This document shows, piece after piece, positions 28,772-38,077 of a stretch of 64,000 bases of DNA (positions are counted from its first letter, which is position 1; each line of letters starts with the position of its first letter). The notes under the pieces were generated by a model that saw only the letters and a program-made list of their open reading frames with translations, was not told the origin of the DNA and did no database searches. A program made the translations under genes and the position numbers. This DNA is from an uncultured Chitinophaga sp. (GTDB taxonomy: Bacteria > Bacteroidota > Bacteroidia > Cytophagales > Cyclobacteriaceae), in the NCBI GenBank assembly GCA_902168205.1, contig CABHOK010000002.1:794441-858440 (forward strand), written 5' to 3'.

Positions 28772-29071
28772 AGGGCTACAGGGTATGAACATTGCAACAG
28801 CGTGGATTGTTTTTCAGTGTGATGGCGCTAATACCAAATGGAGTATACATTTTTCAGGAGGTGTCCTATAGATGAAGCGAGCCTGAGTACCGTGAAAACA
28901 TTTCCTGGAGTACGGTGTGGAAAGCATCACAGGATTTCTATTTTTATGAAACGATGACCATAATTGTCGACCAACGTTAACATTGAATAGACCAAGTGAA
29001 GCAATGCGTAGTAATCATTTAACAGCGCTTTGCGTTATAGAAAGGATTCCGAAATCTGAAAAAATATACCT
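28772..29071. other. intergenic region without recognisable content
   Basis: 300 bp between the YegD-like and protease genes. I see no open frame of plausible coding character, no strong hairpin followed by T-residues and no repeat family member. Confidence 0.5.
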
Positions 29072-30514
29072 ATGCGATACATTTCATCCTCATACACCCG
29101 ATACCTGCTGGCGATAGCGATCGTTTTCTTACTTGCCACCTGCAAGGATGACGAAGTTGAACCTTCCAATACCACAGCAACCACGGAGGAAAATGAATAT
29201 GTCAATAACTGGATACTGGAGAACATGAAGTTCTGGTACCTGTGGAATGACAAGATCCCTGCGAACCCGGATCAGACAAAAGCTCCGGCTGATTTCTTTG
29301 AATCATTACTCTATACCTCCGAAGACCGTTTCTCCTGGATACAGGAAAATTACCAGGAGTTGCTCAACTCGCTGCAAGGCGTAAGCAAAGAGGGCGGGTA
29401 TGAATACAGACTATACCGCGAGAGTTCTTCCAACAGCAACGTTATCGCACAGATCGTATACATCAAGCCATCGTCACCTGCCGAACAGGCGGGACTGAAA
29501 CGTGGCGATGTGATCACACACATCAACGATCAGCAAATGACATTGTCCAATTACCAGACATTGATCGGTTCGATCGGAGCGAATCACACATTACGTTATC
29601 GTCCGTTGCTGATTGAGGAAGAGAAATTCGATACAGAAAAAACTGCGTCAATAACAACCGTAGAATACCAGGAAGATCCGAACTATATGCACACCGTTAT
29701 TGAAAGCGGTGACCACAAGATCGGCTATTTCGTCTATAATTTCTTCGCTGTAGGACCTACCAGTACCAGCACTACATACGATGATGAGATGGAATCTGTC
29801 TTCGCAGATTTCAAATCACAGGGTATAACGGATCTTGTACTGGATCTTCGGTATAACAGTGGAGGCTCAGAAACATCTGCCAATAACCTGGCGAGTCTCA
29901 TCGGTACCGGTGTAACGAGCAGCAATGTATTCCTGAAGCGTGAGTATAATGAAGATGTGGAGAATGAAATCATTAACGATGCTTCGATGGGAGAAGCGTA
30001 CCTCACCAGTAATTTTAAAACAAAAGCATCGAATGTAGGCAGTCAGTTGCAGAACAGCAGGCTTTATGTGCTGGCGAGTTCACGCACAGCTTCTGCCAGC
30101 GAACTCGTGATCAACGCACTCAAGCCCTATATGGACGTATTCATTGTTGGTGATACTACCTATGGAAAGAACGTGGGCTCTATATCGTTATACAAAGAGA
30201 ACGACTCTAAAAATACCTGGGGTATGCAACCGATCGTAGTAAAAGTATACAACAGCCTCAATCAGTCTGATTACTCCAAAGGCTTTGTACCTAACATACT
30301 CAATGTAGACAACAGCCTGTATATATACCCGCTGGGGGATACACGCGAAAACCTATTGAGCCTCGCGCTGCAGCAAATTACCGGACAGGCAACAGGTGGA
30401 AGATTGGCTAATCGTGAGAAGAAACAGTTTATAGGTTCTTCGCTGGATGAAAAGGCACGCGGCTTTACATTGAATGTTGATCAGGTTGATATCAAAAAAA
30501 TGATTGTGCATTGA
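29072..30514 (+). CDS. S41-family carboxyl-terminal processing protease, lipoprotein, with PDZ domain
   Basis: Envelope serine protease. The lipoprotein signal ends in LLATC. The PDZ domain is about residues 120-190 (SSPAEQAGLKRGDVITHIND). The catalytic S41 domain contains VLDLRYNSGGSETSANNLAS near residue 255. Ser343 in SRTASASELV is the nucleophile and Lys366 in TTYGKNVGS the general base; the spacing fits the Ser/Lys dyad of the family. The length of 480 aa is typical of the Bacteroidota lipoprotein subgroup. A strong terminator follows. The substrate is unknown. Confidence 0.92.
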   Translation: MRYISSSYTRYLLAIAIVFLLATCKDDEVEPSNTTATTEENEYVNNWILENMKFWYLWNDKIPANPDQTKAPADFFESLLYTSEDRFSWIQENYQELLNSLQGVSKEGGYEYRLYRESSSNSNVIAQIVYIKPSSPAEQAGLKRGDVITHINDQQMTLSNYQTLIGSIGANHTLRYRPLLIEEEKFDTEKTASITTVEYQEDPNYMHTVIESGDHKIGYFVYNFFAVGPTSTSTTYDDEMESVFADFKSQGITDLVLDLRYNSGGSETSANNLASLIGTGVTSSNVFLKREYNEDVENEIINDASMGEAYLTSNFKTKASNVGSQLQNSRLYVLASSRTASASELVINALKPYMDVFIVGDTTYGKNVGSISLYKENDSKNTWGMQPIVVKVYNSLNQSDYSKGFVPNILNVDNSLYIYPLGDTRENLLSLALQQITGQATGGRLANREKKQFIGSSLDEKARGFTLNVDQVDIKKMIVH

Positions 30515-30542
30515 TCACTTCAAACTATACCGGTTTACAACG

Positions 30543-30567
30543 GGATGCCTGTACGGCATCCTTTTTT
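30543..30567 (+). terminator. Rho-independent terminator after the S41 protease gene
   Basis: Stem GGATGCC (30543-30549) pairs with GGCATCC (30555-30561) across a 5-nt loop, followed by six T residues. It is about 30 bp after the stop codon. Confidence 0.88.
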
Positions 30568-30655
30568 GTTTTTAGCCGAAGTGTAACCCACGACACACGG
30601 AGTAGAAAGCAGCGTAACCGTAAAAGTTTTTTAGATTCACACGCTGAAATCCATT

Positions 30656-31111
30656 ATGATAACATTTGTCAGAACCAATTCCGAAGATGCAGACTTTCGA
30701 AAACTGGTAGAGCAACTTGATCAGGAACTCTACGAGCGCTATGGTACGGAGCAGGATTTTTTTGCGCAGTTTAATACGCTCAACGCTATTCAGCATGTGG
30801 TGGTAGCGTATGATGATAGTATACCGGTTGGATGTGGTGCGTTTAAAGTATATGCGGAAGATACTGTTGAGATCAAGCGTATGTTTGTTACAAAGGCACT
30901 GCGCGGGCATGGTATTGCAGCAGGTTTGTTAAAAACGCTTGAGCAATGGGCCTCTGAGTTGAAGTACACCGAAGCTATACTCGAAACAGGAACCGGTCAG
31001 CCTGAAGCAGTAGCCCTCTATCAAAAGACCGGCTACACAATCATGGAAAATTATGGACAGTACGCGGGCATTGCGGAAAGTATATGCATGCGAAAGACAT
31101 TGAAGAAATAA
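30656..31111 (+). CDS. GNAT-family N-acetyltransferase
   Basis: Acetyl-CoA-dependent acyltransferase. The conserved acetyl-CoA pyrophosphate loop is ALRGHGIAAGLLKTLEQWA (about residues 82-100), preceded by the beta-4 strand VEIKRMFVTK. The C-terminal GQPEAVALYQKTGYTIMENY is the usual helix-4/beta-6 region. The length of 151 aa is normal. The acceptor cannot be read from the sequence. It is followed 22 bp later by a small unknown gene on the same strand, so they may be cotranscribed. Confidence 0.9.
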   Translation: MITFVRTNSEDADFRKLVEQLDQELYERYGTEQDFFAQFNTLNAIQHVVVAYDDSIPVGCGAFKVYAEDTVEIKRMFVTKALRGHGIAAGLLKTLEQWASELKYTEAILETGTGQPEAVALYQKTGYTIMENYGQYAGIAESICMRKTLKK

Positions 31112-31133
31112 GGAGCATTTACAACGATACAAT

Positions 31134-31511
31134 ATGCAGGAGAACATAACACTGAACACTTCACAGGATGTGGTTGCCTCTGTTATTAACAATGATGCGG
31201 ATAAAGAACAGCACATTGCTGACCTGATAACGAAACACATGCCTGAACTGAAGGCGATGATTGAGAGTTACTGGTTTGCCAAAAAAGCGAACGTGCTGAA
31301 TGTAGCCGTGGTTCCCGAAAGCATCCGGTTCACTACTGCCGTTAGTGGAATGTTTGTGGCAAAATATACCGTGTCGTATTTCTTTGCATGTGATGACATA
31401 ACCACGAATAACACCGAAGCGATGACGTGTACATTTGAGGTAGACCTCGGCAGGCATGCGATTACCATAACCGGTGAATTGCAGCCGGAGCGTGGGCCAG
31501 ACGAGTTCTGA
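31134..31511 (+). CDS. hypothetical protein, 125 aa
   Basis: I do not recognise this protein. It has no signal peptide or membrane segment. The first half is acidic and helical (NDADKEQHIADLITKHMPEL). The second half alternates polar and hydrophobic residues in beta-strand fashion (AKYTVSYFFACDDIT). It lies 22 bp after the GNAT gene and 37 bp before the GH43 start, all on one strand. Codon use resembles its neighbours, so it is probably a real native gene. Confidence 0.65.
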   Translation: MQENITLNTSQDVVASVINNDADKEQHIADLITKHMPELKAMIESYWFAKKANVLNVAVVPESIRFTTAVSGMFVAKYTVSYFFACDDITTNNTEAMTCTFEVDLGRHAITITGELQPERGPDEF

Positions 31512-31548
31512 TAAAACTATATATACTTTACCATACAACCCCAACCCC

Positions 31549-32526
31549 ATGAAGAAACTCCTGATCCTGGCAGTGTGCAGCATGCTGGTAACGACAGCGT
31601 GGACACAACCCAAAAAGAAACAATCCGGTAACCCGATACTTGAAGGATGGTACGCTGATCCGGAAGCTGTCATTTTCGGAAAGGAATACTGGATATACCC
31701 TACATTTTCTGCCCGCTATGAAAAGCAGGTATTCTTCGATGCCTTCTCATCCAAAGACCTGGTGAATTGGACAAAGCATGAACGTATTCTGGACACCGCT
31801 TCTGTAAAATGGGCGAAGCGTGCTGTATGGGCACCGGCTGTAGTAGAGAAGAATGGCAAGTACTATATATTTTTCGGAGCGAACGATATTCAGAACGATC
31901 AGGAGTATGGTGGTATTGGTGTAGCAGTAGCCGACCGGCCGCAAGGGCCTTTCAAAGACCTGTTAGGCCGACCGCTGATTGACAAGTTTCACAACGGTGC
32001 GCAGCCTATTGATCAGTTTGTGTTTAAGGATAAAGACGGGGCGTGGTATATCTTCTATGGTGGCTGGAGACACTGCAATGTAGCGCGACTCAACGATACA
32101 TTTACAGGACTTATTCCGTTCGCAGATGGAACTACATTTAAGGAGATTACACCGGAAGGATATGTGGAAGGTCCTTTTATGTTTATCCGCAATGGTAAAT
32201 ATTACTTCATGTGGTCGGAAGGAGGATGGACCGGACCTGACTATTCGGTGGCCTATGCTATAGCAGATTCTCCGTTCGGACCATTCAAGCGCATTAGTAA
32301 AATACTTCAGCAGGACCCAGCGATTGCTACCGGGGCAGGGCATCACTCCATACTAAATGTACCGGGCACCAATGACTGGTATATCGTATACCATCGCAGA
32401 CCTTTGAGTGAAACACATGCCGATCATCGCGCAACCTGCATCGACCGCATGTACTTTGATGAGCAAGGGCTTATCAGGCCGGTGAAGATTACTACGGAAG
32501 GTGTGGCACCTCAGAAGATCAAGTGA
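31549..32526 (+). CDS. secreted glycoside hydrolase family 43
   Basis: Inverting enzyme of the beta-xylosidase/alpha-arabinofuranosidase type. A signal peptide (LLILAVCSMLVTTAWTQ) is followed by the five-bladed propeller start PILEGWYADPEAVIF with the general base Asp37. WAPAVVEKNGKYYIFFGAND is the next conserved blade. EGPFMFIRNGKYYFMWSEGG contains the likely general-acid Glu, and GAGHHSILNVPG lies near the C-terminus. I chose the ATG at 31549 because the signal peptide starts there; the frame runs back to 31474, inside the preceding gene. The length of 325 aa fits a single-domain GH43. Confidence 0.9.
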   Translation: MKKLLILAVCSMLVTTAWTQPKKKQSGNPILEGWYADPEAVIFGKEYWIYPTFSARYEKQVFFDAFSSKDLVNWTKHERILDTASVKWAKRAVWAPAVVEKNGKYYIFFGANDIQNDQEYGGIGVAVADRPQGPFKDLLGRPLIDKFHNGAQPIDQFVFKDKDGAWYIFYGGWRHCNVARLNDTFTGLIPFADGTTFKEITPEGYVEGPFMFIRNGKYYFMWSEGGWTGPDYSVAYAIADSPFGPFKRISKILQQDPAIATGAGHHSILNVPGTNDWYIVYHRRPLSETHADHRATCIDRMYFDEQGLIRPVKITTEGVAPQKIK

Positions 32527-32613
32527 CATTAGTAATTAATGGTTAATCGTAGTTGATGGATAGATTCTGCTGCTAAAAAGTATATCTTCCTTTTAGAGGA
32601 GTATAAATTCAGG

Positions 32614-32697
32614 GACACTAAGAACGCAGAGGAGGCACAGAAATCACAAAATATTTCGTTTTGTGTGACTCTGTGCCTCCTTCGTGTTCTCTGCGCA
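32614..32697. repeat. long imperfect inverted repeat between convergent genes
   Basis: The left arm runs from AAGAACGCAGAGGAGGCACAG to TCACAAAA (about 32619-32651). The right arm, from TTTTGTGTGACTCTGTGCC to TCTCTGCG (32659-32695), is its near reverse complement, with GGAGGCACAGA matching exactly. The loop is only about 7 nt. It lies between the GH43 gene and the oppositely oriented FucP-type gene, so it may end transcription in both directions. A related but distinct hairpin is at 62666. Confidence 0.7.
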
Positions 32698-32751
32698 ATG
32701 GATTTACTGTTAACAAATGACCTTTAACGGATAACGATTCACGGTTAACGA

Positions 32752-34149
32752 TTAGGCTCTACGCTTCACCTCATACCCCTTAACACCATAATAGAAAATG
32801 AAGAGGTAACAAATGATCGGGAAGAGAAATGCTTTCTGATAGCTGCCGATAGCCTCTACGATAACCCCGGTTAGCGGAGTAAGCACAGCACCTCCCACGA
32901 TAGCCATCACCAGTAATGACGAACCCTGACTGGTATATTTACCCAGATCGCGGATGGCCAGGGTAAAGATAGTAGGGAACATAATGGAGTTGAACAAGCC
33001 GATCGCGAGCACCGACCACATGGCTACTTCACCCGAAGCAAATACAGTAGTAAATAAAAGTCCTACAACCAGTATAGCAAACACAGCGAGTGTCTTGGCA
33101 GGTACAGACTTGCCTAGTAAAAATGCGACACAATTAAAGACGATCAGTCCCAAAACGATAAGCGCATTCACCACACTGCCGGTAATCATATAGACCGCGA
33201 AAACAGCAATCACCGTAATGAGTGCCATCAACGCCAGCTTCTGACTTTGTTTACGATTGGTCAGGGATATAGCACCAATGAATCGTCCGGCCATAGCACC
33301 GCCCCAGTAATACGCTACAAATTGAGCAGCCGTTATCTCATTGAAGCCTCTCAATTCTTCAAAGTATCGAACCAGGTAACTGCCAATGGCAACTTCGCCA
33401 CCTACATACATAAATATACCGATCACACCGAGGGTAAGGTGCGAGAACTTCAATACTTCCAGACCTTTTTCGATTTTCTCACCGGTAAATTTCGGAAGCT
33501 TCGATAAACCTATAATTACAGCAAGCACCACCAATGTGCCGGCCAGAAAGAGATACGGTGTCTTAACGGCATCGGCCGTCATGTGTTCTTTACCACCAAC
33601 GCTCTCGAAAATTAATTTAGCACCAATGATGGGAGCGATGGTTGTCCCAAACGAGTTGAACGCTTGTGTCAGCGTAAGACGACTGGATGATGTATCCGGA
33701 TTACCCAGCAGGGATACATACGGGTTGGCCGCCATCTGTAAAATAGTAATGCCGCCCGCCAGCACGAACAGCGCTACGAGAAATATACCATATACCTTCA
33801 TTTCAGCAGCAGGGTAGAAGAGACAGCAACCTATGGCTGCCGTAATCAGCCCCACGATGATGCCATTTTTATACCCGATGCGCGCGAGCGGGTCGCCTAA
33901 ATTGATCGAGATCAGAAAATAGATAAGCGATACAAAGAAGTATGCTCCGAAGAATGCTGATTGTATAAGTCCGGCCTGTGCAGGTGTAAGTTTAAAGATA
34001 CCCTGAAGATAAGGTATAAGAATATCGTTCATGCAAGTGATGAACCCCCACATGAAGAACAGCGTGGTGAGAATGATAAGCGGTAAAGTATAATTTCCCT
34101 TTTCGTGAGACGAAGAGGAAGATGTTGCAGATGAAATGATAGACGCCAT
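32752..34149 (-). CDS. FucP-type MFS sugar:H+ symporter
   Basis: Inner-membrane transporter of the fucose/glucose/galactose permease group, with twelve hydrophobic segments. The family signature lies in the first helix (TLFFMWGFITCMNDILIPYL), and a conserved block QMAANPYVSLLGNPDTSSSR lies near residue 145, followed by LTLTQAFNSFGT. The second half has YYWGGAMAGRFIGA. The short N-terminal tail is Ser-rich (SSATSSSSS). The length of 465 aa is usual. It is convergent with the GH43 gene. The sugar cannot be told apart by eye. Confidence 0.9.
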   Translation of the reverse strand: MASIISSATSSSSSHEKGNYTLPLIILTTLFFMWGFITCMNDILIPYLQGIFKLTPAQAGLIQSAFFGAYFFVSLIYFLISINLGDPLARIGYKNGIIVGLITAAIGCCLFYPAAEMKVYGIFLVALFVLAGGITILQMAANPYVSLLGNPDTSSSRLTLTQAFNSFGTTIAPIIGAKLIFESVGGKEHMTADAVKTPYLFLAGTLVVLAVIIGLSKLPKFTGEKIEKGLEVLKFSHLTLGVIGIFMYVGGEVAIGSYLVRYFEELRGFNEITAAQFVAYYWGGAMAGRFIGAISLTNRKQSQKLALMALITVIAVFAVYMITGSVVNALIVLGLIVFNCVAFLLGKSVPAKTLAVFAILVVGLLFTTVFASGEVAMWSVLAIGLFNSIMFPTIFTLAIRDLGKYTSQGSSLLVMAIVGGAVLTPLTGVIVEAIGSYQKAFLFPIICYLFIFYYGVKGYEVKRRA

Positions 34150-34642
34150 AGTGGTTGTTAATAAAATGAGCGGCCAATTTGCATCTTCTGTGTTTGTAAA
34201 AAAAATGAAATGTGAAATACAAAATGTGTATTAGATACACTACTAACACCGACAAGTGCATATCATACCCGGGAACCTGCCTATAACAGGCGGCTCTGTC
34301 ATAGAATAATTTTGGAAATAGCATCTCCGCAGCTGGCGTCTGCCCGCTGTCCATACGATGATAGCTCAGTTCAGACAGTATATCTACCGTTCATCCCTAT
34401 AGCTATAGTATGTGAGACCGAAGGTACCTAAGCTCATCAAGGAAGTGTAGTGTGGAAATACAAGGACGAAGTATAGCGTGAATGTGTAGGTTAAAAAATG
34501 CAGATGAGCCTGCTGCGATACCTCTTTGGCGTTCGGTAAGCGGCCGTATAGCCCTACGTTGGCGAACCATTGTAGGGCTACAAACTGCTTACTTACTATT
34601 TTAAAAAATAATAAGAACAGATCTGATTATACTAATCAACGA
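34150..34642. other. intergenic region with a long hairpin
   Basis: No gene is visible. An imperfect inverted repeat joins TAAGCGGCCGTATAGCCC (starting 34537) to GTAGGGCTACAAACTGCTTA (34572-34591); the inner nine bases TAGCCCTAC / GTAGGGCTA pair exactly around a 14-nt loop. It lies upstream of the FucP-type gene and just beyond the 3' end of the small basic gene, so it could terminate the latter or be a structured leader. Confidence 0.55.
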
Positions 34643-34834
34643 TCATTTTGCTTTTTTTACTCGGAGAGAAATGCTGTTGTCAAACGCAATTTTTCTGAGT
34701 GAACCTAATGTACGGCCTACTTTCTTCGCTACTTGAGTAGAGTTGTTACCATCTTTAACAAGCTTCTTGATCTCTGCAAGTTCTTTCTTGGTAACAAGTT
34801 TACCGTGGTTTTCTGGGAGTTTTTTCTTTGCCAT
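34643..34834 (-). CDS. small basic protein with a helix-turn-helix-like segment, 63 aa
   Basis: Highly charged protein, beginning MAKKKLPENHGK and ending SISLRVKKAK. The middle, ELAEIKKLVKDGNNSTQVAK followed by KVGRTLGSLRKIA, looks like a helix-turn-helix of the type that recognises DNA in resolvase and GcrA-like proteins. No other domain is present. The gene is isolated, with wide gaps on both sides and an AT-rich upstream region shared with the divergent GH140-like gene. It may be a small nucleoid or regulatory protein; this is inference. Real coding is likely given the clean start, basic composition and conserved-looking core. Confidence 0.65.
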   Translation of the reverse strand: MAKKKLPENHGKLVTKKELAEIKKLVKDGNNSTQVAKKVGRTLGSLRKIAFDNSISLRVKKAK

Positions 34835-35017
34835 GTTTCTGGTTTTAAGTTAGAAAATAGTTTAAATAATTAGACTTTATGGTGCAATTATACGGATTTG
34901 TATTGGAATGAAATAATTATGCCCGATAAAGTCTTACTGTCCTATAGTAAATCTTTACAAAGATTACACTTTTCTTGTAAACATTATACCTAAATTCAAC
35001 TATATAATTCAATATAT

Positions 35018-36682
35018 ATGAAAAATTATGCCGTAACAGCCATACTATATATAATTTTTGTCCAATGTAGTCCCAAAAAGCAAGCTATACCCCGTGTTCA
35101 GCAGTGGACAACACACGAAATTACTCTCGAAGCGGTCAATATATACCAAAATCCTTACATCGATATAGCTATAGATGCCACCTTCACCAACGATAAAGGT
35201 GATTCACTGGTGCGTCCGGCCTTCTGGGACGGTGGTAACAAATGGAAAATCAGGTTTACTCCGCCCGATACCGGTACAATATGGACATGGAACACACGTA
35301 CATCTGTAGCAGATAAAGGTTTATCAGACCAGCATGGTGAACTGAAATCTGTAGTATATACCGGCCCCAATACCCTGTTGAAACACGGTTTACTCCGAAT
35401 GTCGCCTCAAAAAAGAAATATAGTACATCAGGATGGTACACCATTTCTGGTAACGGCCGATACTCCGTGGGGCATTCCGTTCCGCGCCACTATAGAACAA
35501 GTTAACCTATATGCGAAGGATCGTCAACAAAAAGGGTATAATATGGCCTTGCTGATGAGTGTGCAGCCCGATCGCTATGCCGAGGGGCCCGAGGCGAGAG
35601 ATAGTATATTGGGCTTCGACAGGGCCTTTGAAGATCTGCCCGAAGGACACTTGAATATACTCAAGCCCGACTATTTCCAGTATGTGGACTCGCTCATGGA
35701 TATACTTATTGCCCACGGTATAGTGCCGGTATACCAGCCTGTGTTCCATGGTTTCGGGTGGAAAGGCAAGACCGTAGCCGGTACTACCGCTGTGCCGGAA
35801 GAGTATATTCGGTATTGCAGATACCTCATCGCGCGTTATGGAAGTATGCCGGCATGCTGGCTGGTAAGTGCTGATGGGACAGGACTTGATCCCGCTATAG
35901 GACCTGCCGGTGAAGCTATAGAACAATGGGACTGCTATGGGCAACCTACCGGTATACACTATAATCCTGCCGATAATTACCTCGCGCCCTGGGCACAAGG
36001 CGACAGCTCGAAGTGTTTTCACTATAATCGCGCGCACCAGGCAGAACCGTGGCTCGACTTTCAATGGGCACAAACCGGACACGATGGAAAGCATATTACC
36101 TATAAAGTGGAACAGATGTATCAGAATATACCGGTGAAGGCTGTACTTAATGGAGAGCCTACTTATGAAGGTATGGGAGGGGGTAAATTTGGGCTTGGCT
36201 GGTGGCAAGGTGAAGAGGCGTGGACACAGCTGATGTATGGCGGAACGATGGGTGTAGTATATGGTGCAGCAGGCTTGTGGCAATGGAAAGTAAAGATTGA
36301 TGAGCAGGGTTGGGATGAGTGGACGGATCAACCTGTATCATGGCGCGAGGCGCTGGATCTCGAAGGAAGTAAATATGTAGGACTCGTGTCAAAAGCTTTT
36401 CACGGGTATGATTATACGGATATGCAGAAACGTTGGGACCTCACGGAGGGTAATAAACCGCTGCTCGCGAAAGAAGGTATATTTTATATAACATACCTCC
36501 CGACAGGGGGAGATATAGCTATAAAGCAAGTACCTGTAGGAATGCCGTACCGCTGGTTTAATCCCAAAACTGGAGAGTTTGTAAATGTGGGAACTGTAAA
36601 AGAGGCCTATACTATATTTACTGCGCCTGATAACAATCCGTGGGTATTGATTGTTGGACAGAATAATGCCGGCTCGCTATAG
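35018..36682 (+). CDS. GH140/DUF4038 apiosidase-like glycosidase, lipoprotein
   Basis: Predicted endo-apiosidase-type enzyme that acts on pectin side chains. It starts with a lipoprotein signal (YIIFVQC). An N-terminal DUF5060-like beta domain spans residues 28-115 (WTTHEITLEAVNIYQNPY). The TIM-barrel DUF4038 region begins with FLVTADTPWGIPFRATIEQV near residue 145. Conserved acidic sites are in WLVSADGTGLD near 285 and AVLNGEPTYEGMGGG near 375. The C-terminus is a small beta domain (YRWFNPKTGEFVN) of the collagen-binding-like type. The length of 554 aa is close to the family norm. It is convergent with the exopolysaccharide operon. Confidence 0.85.
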   Translation: MKNYAVTAILYIIFVQCSPKKQAIPRVQQWTTHEITLEAVNIYQNPYIDIAIDATFTNDKGDSLVRPAFWDGGNKWKIRFTPPDTGTIWTWNTRTSVADKGLSDQHGELKSVVYTGPNTLLKHGLLRMSPQKRNIVHQDGTPFLVTADTPWGIPFRATIEQVNLYAKDRQQKGYNMALLMSVQPDRYAEGPEARDSILGFDRAFEDLPEGHLNILKPDYFQYVDSLMDILIAHGIVPVYQPVFHGFGWKGKTVAGTTAVPEEYIRYCRYLIARYGSMPACWLVSADGTGLDPAIGPAGEAIEQWDCYGQPTGIHYNPADNYLAPWAQGDSSKCFHYNRAHQAEPWLDFQWAQTGHDGKHITYKVEQMYQNIPVKAVLNGEPTYEGMGGGKFGLGWWQGEEAWTQLMYGGTMGVVYGAAGLWQWKVKIDEQGWDEWTDQPVSWREALDLEGSKYVGLVSKAFHGYDYTDMQKRWDLTEGNKPLLAKEGIFYITYLPTGGDIAIKQVPVGMPYRWFNPKTGEFVNVGTVKEAYTIFTAPDNNPWVLIVGQNNAGSL

Positions 36683-36702
36683 ATGTACCTCCATAAAAAT
36701 GT

Positions 36703-36737
36703 AGTATACCAGCGGCTCACTACTGCGGTATACTTTG
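36703..36737. terminator. terminator-like hairpin between convergent genes
   Basis: AGTATACC (36703-36710) pairs exactly with GGTATACT (36727-36734), and an inner GC/GC pair extends the stem. A short T run follows on the plus strand. It separates the GH140-like gene from the YaiO-like gene that reads toward it. Confidence 0.6.
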
Positions 36738-36801
36738 TTGTGGTCGAGCCAGAAGTATAATGTTGTGTAAACAAACAGGTGGTTATGCTGCCCGGATATA
36801 C

Positions 36802-38073
36802 TCAGAACCGTTTCCGGATGCCTACTACAATGTTGGTTATCCATACATATTGACCCTGATCGAAGGAAAGCTCCTGGTGAACTGCGCCCAGACTGGTATT
36901 CAGTATAAAATTTCGTTTGAACGTCTTTTGCCACGCTACCCCTAGGCGCTGAGACTTCAGAATATAGATACCATCGGTGCTAAGTCCTGCGGCACTTTGT
37001 ATTCGGCGGTCGTCAGGAGAGAAACCGTATCCGCTGGTTAGTCCGATATAGTTATCGGCATCTTTGAAGTAGCGTCTTACCGTAAGGTTGGTGGAGAATG
37101 ATGTGCCCGGCTCGCCTGGTGTAATATAGGGACGAAGCGAGAACCAGTAACTTTTATAGTACCAGCCGAGCGAACCGGTATAGATCGTTACTTTGCTCGT
37201 GCTGCCAAAGTATAAATAACGGATGCCGGCAGAAGCTTCCAGGCTGGCCGGTAATTTGGAAAATACTTCGGCTCCGATACGGTGCTGTGGAAAAAGATCA
37301 CTTTCGGAATAGCCATAGTTCAGGTAAGCATATATACCATCGGCAATGCGCGGATATAGGTCTATTTCCGGTTGAAAGCCGTTGGAAGAAAACCGGTGTG
37401 CGTAATTGAGACGAATGATGGATGATCCCCATTGGTTGGCGCGTGCAAGCTGGGCGGCCAGAGAATGTGCCGGGCTAAAGGTGCGACTGAACAGGTCCAG
37501 GTCGTATGAGACGCCTGCGGTATATTTCATGCGTGCTTTACGAAGCTCATCCAGCAAAGCGATCCCCTTTTCATGCGATGGGTTGATGGAGAGTAACTGG
37601 TTTAATACAACAGCGGCTTCATCGGGCCGGTTCAGTGAATTCAGGATGCTGGCTTTTTTATAGAGCAGGTCTTCCGAGTTGGGATAATAGGAGAGTGCCA
37701 TGTTTACAACGGTAAGGCCGTACGCAAACTGGTTGTCCCACATTTCTACATCAACCAGCGCGTTGAGCGCATCTTCATGTTGGGGCGACTGTGCCAATAC
37801 AGTTTGTAATTCTTTACGCGCCTGCGCCCGCATACCGTCCCAGGCGTATGTGCGCGCCAGGAATATACGGACATCGGTATAGTCCGGATTGCGCTCCAAT
37901 ATAGTGAGTAGCATCGCGCGGGCTTCTTCACGCTTACCGGCAAAAGCAGTTTCGCGGGCACGTTGGAAAAGTTCATCCACGCCAAGTGTCTTCCAGTCCT
38001 GGCCATGAACCGTAGTCAGTATACTCGTGATCAGCAGAAATGCAATACTATAATGTCGTAGCAGAGAAGTCAT
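36802..38073 (-). CDS. YaiO-like outer-membrane protein: N-terminal TPR, C-terminal beta-barrel
   Basis: Probable secretion pore for an exopolysaccharide. The signal peptide ends ...LTTVHGQ. Residues 30-185 are TPR repeats (ARAMLLTILERNPDYTDVRI, then FLARTYAWDGMRAQARKEL). From about residue 190 the sequence alternates aromatic and polar residues (YTAGVSYDLDLFSRTF) and ends in ...IRKRF, typical of a barrel of the YaiO type. The length of 423 aa fits YaiO-like proteins with an added TPR. The gene ends a five-gene minus-strand run, 4 bp after the sulfatase-fold gene. Its TPR block aligns without gaps with the TPR at the end of that upstream neighbour. Confidence 0.85.
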   Translation of the reverse strand: MTSLLRHYSIAFLLITSILTTVHGQDWKTLGVDELFQRARETAFAGKREEARAMLLTILERNPDYTDVRIFLARTYAWDGMRAQARKELQTVLAQSPQHEDALNALVDVEMWDNQFAYGLTVVNMALSYYPNSEDLLYKKASILNSLNRPDEAAVVLNQLLSINPSHEKGIALLDELRKARMKYTAGVSYDLDLFSRTFSPAHSLAAQLARANQWGSSIIRLNYAHRFSSNGFQPEIDLYPRIADGIYAYLNYGYSESDLFPQHRIGAEVFSKLPASLEASAGIRYLYFGSTSKVTIYTGSLGWYYKSYWFSLRPYITPGEPGTSFSTNLTVRRYFKDADNYIGLTSGYGFSPDDRRIQSAAGLSTDGIYILKSQRLGVAWQKTFKRNFILNTSLGAVHQELSFDQGQYVWITNIVVGIRKRF

Positions 38074-38077
38074 ACAA

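Noticed and set aside
31474..31548. Upstream extension of the GH43 gene
   Set aside because: It would overlap the preceding gene and place 25 unrelated residues before a clear signal peptide that starts at 31549.
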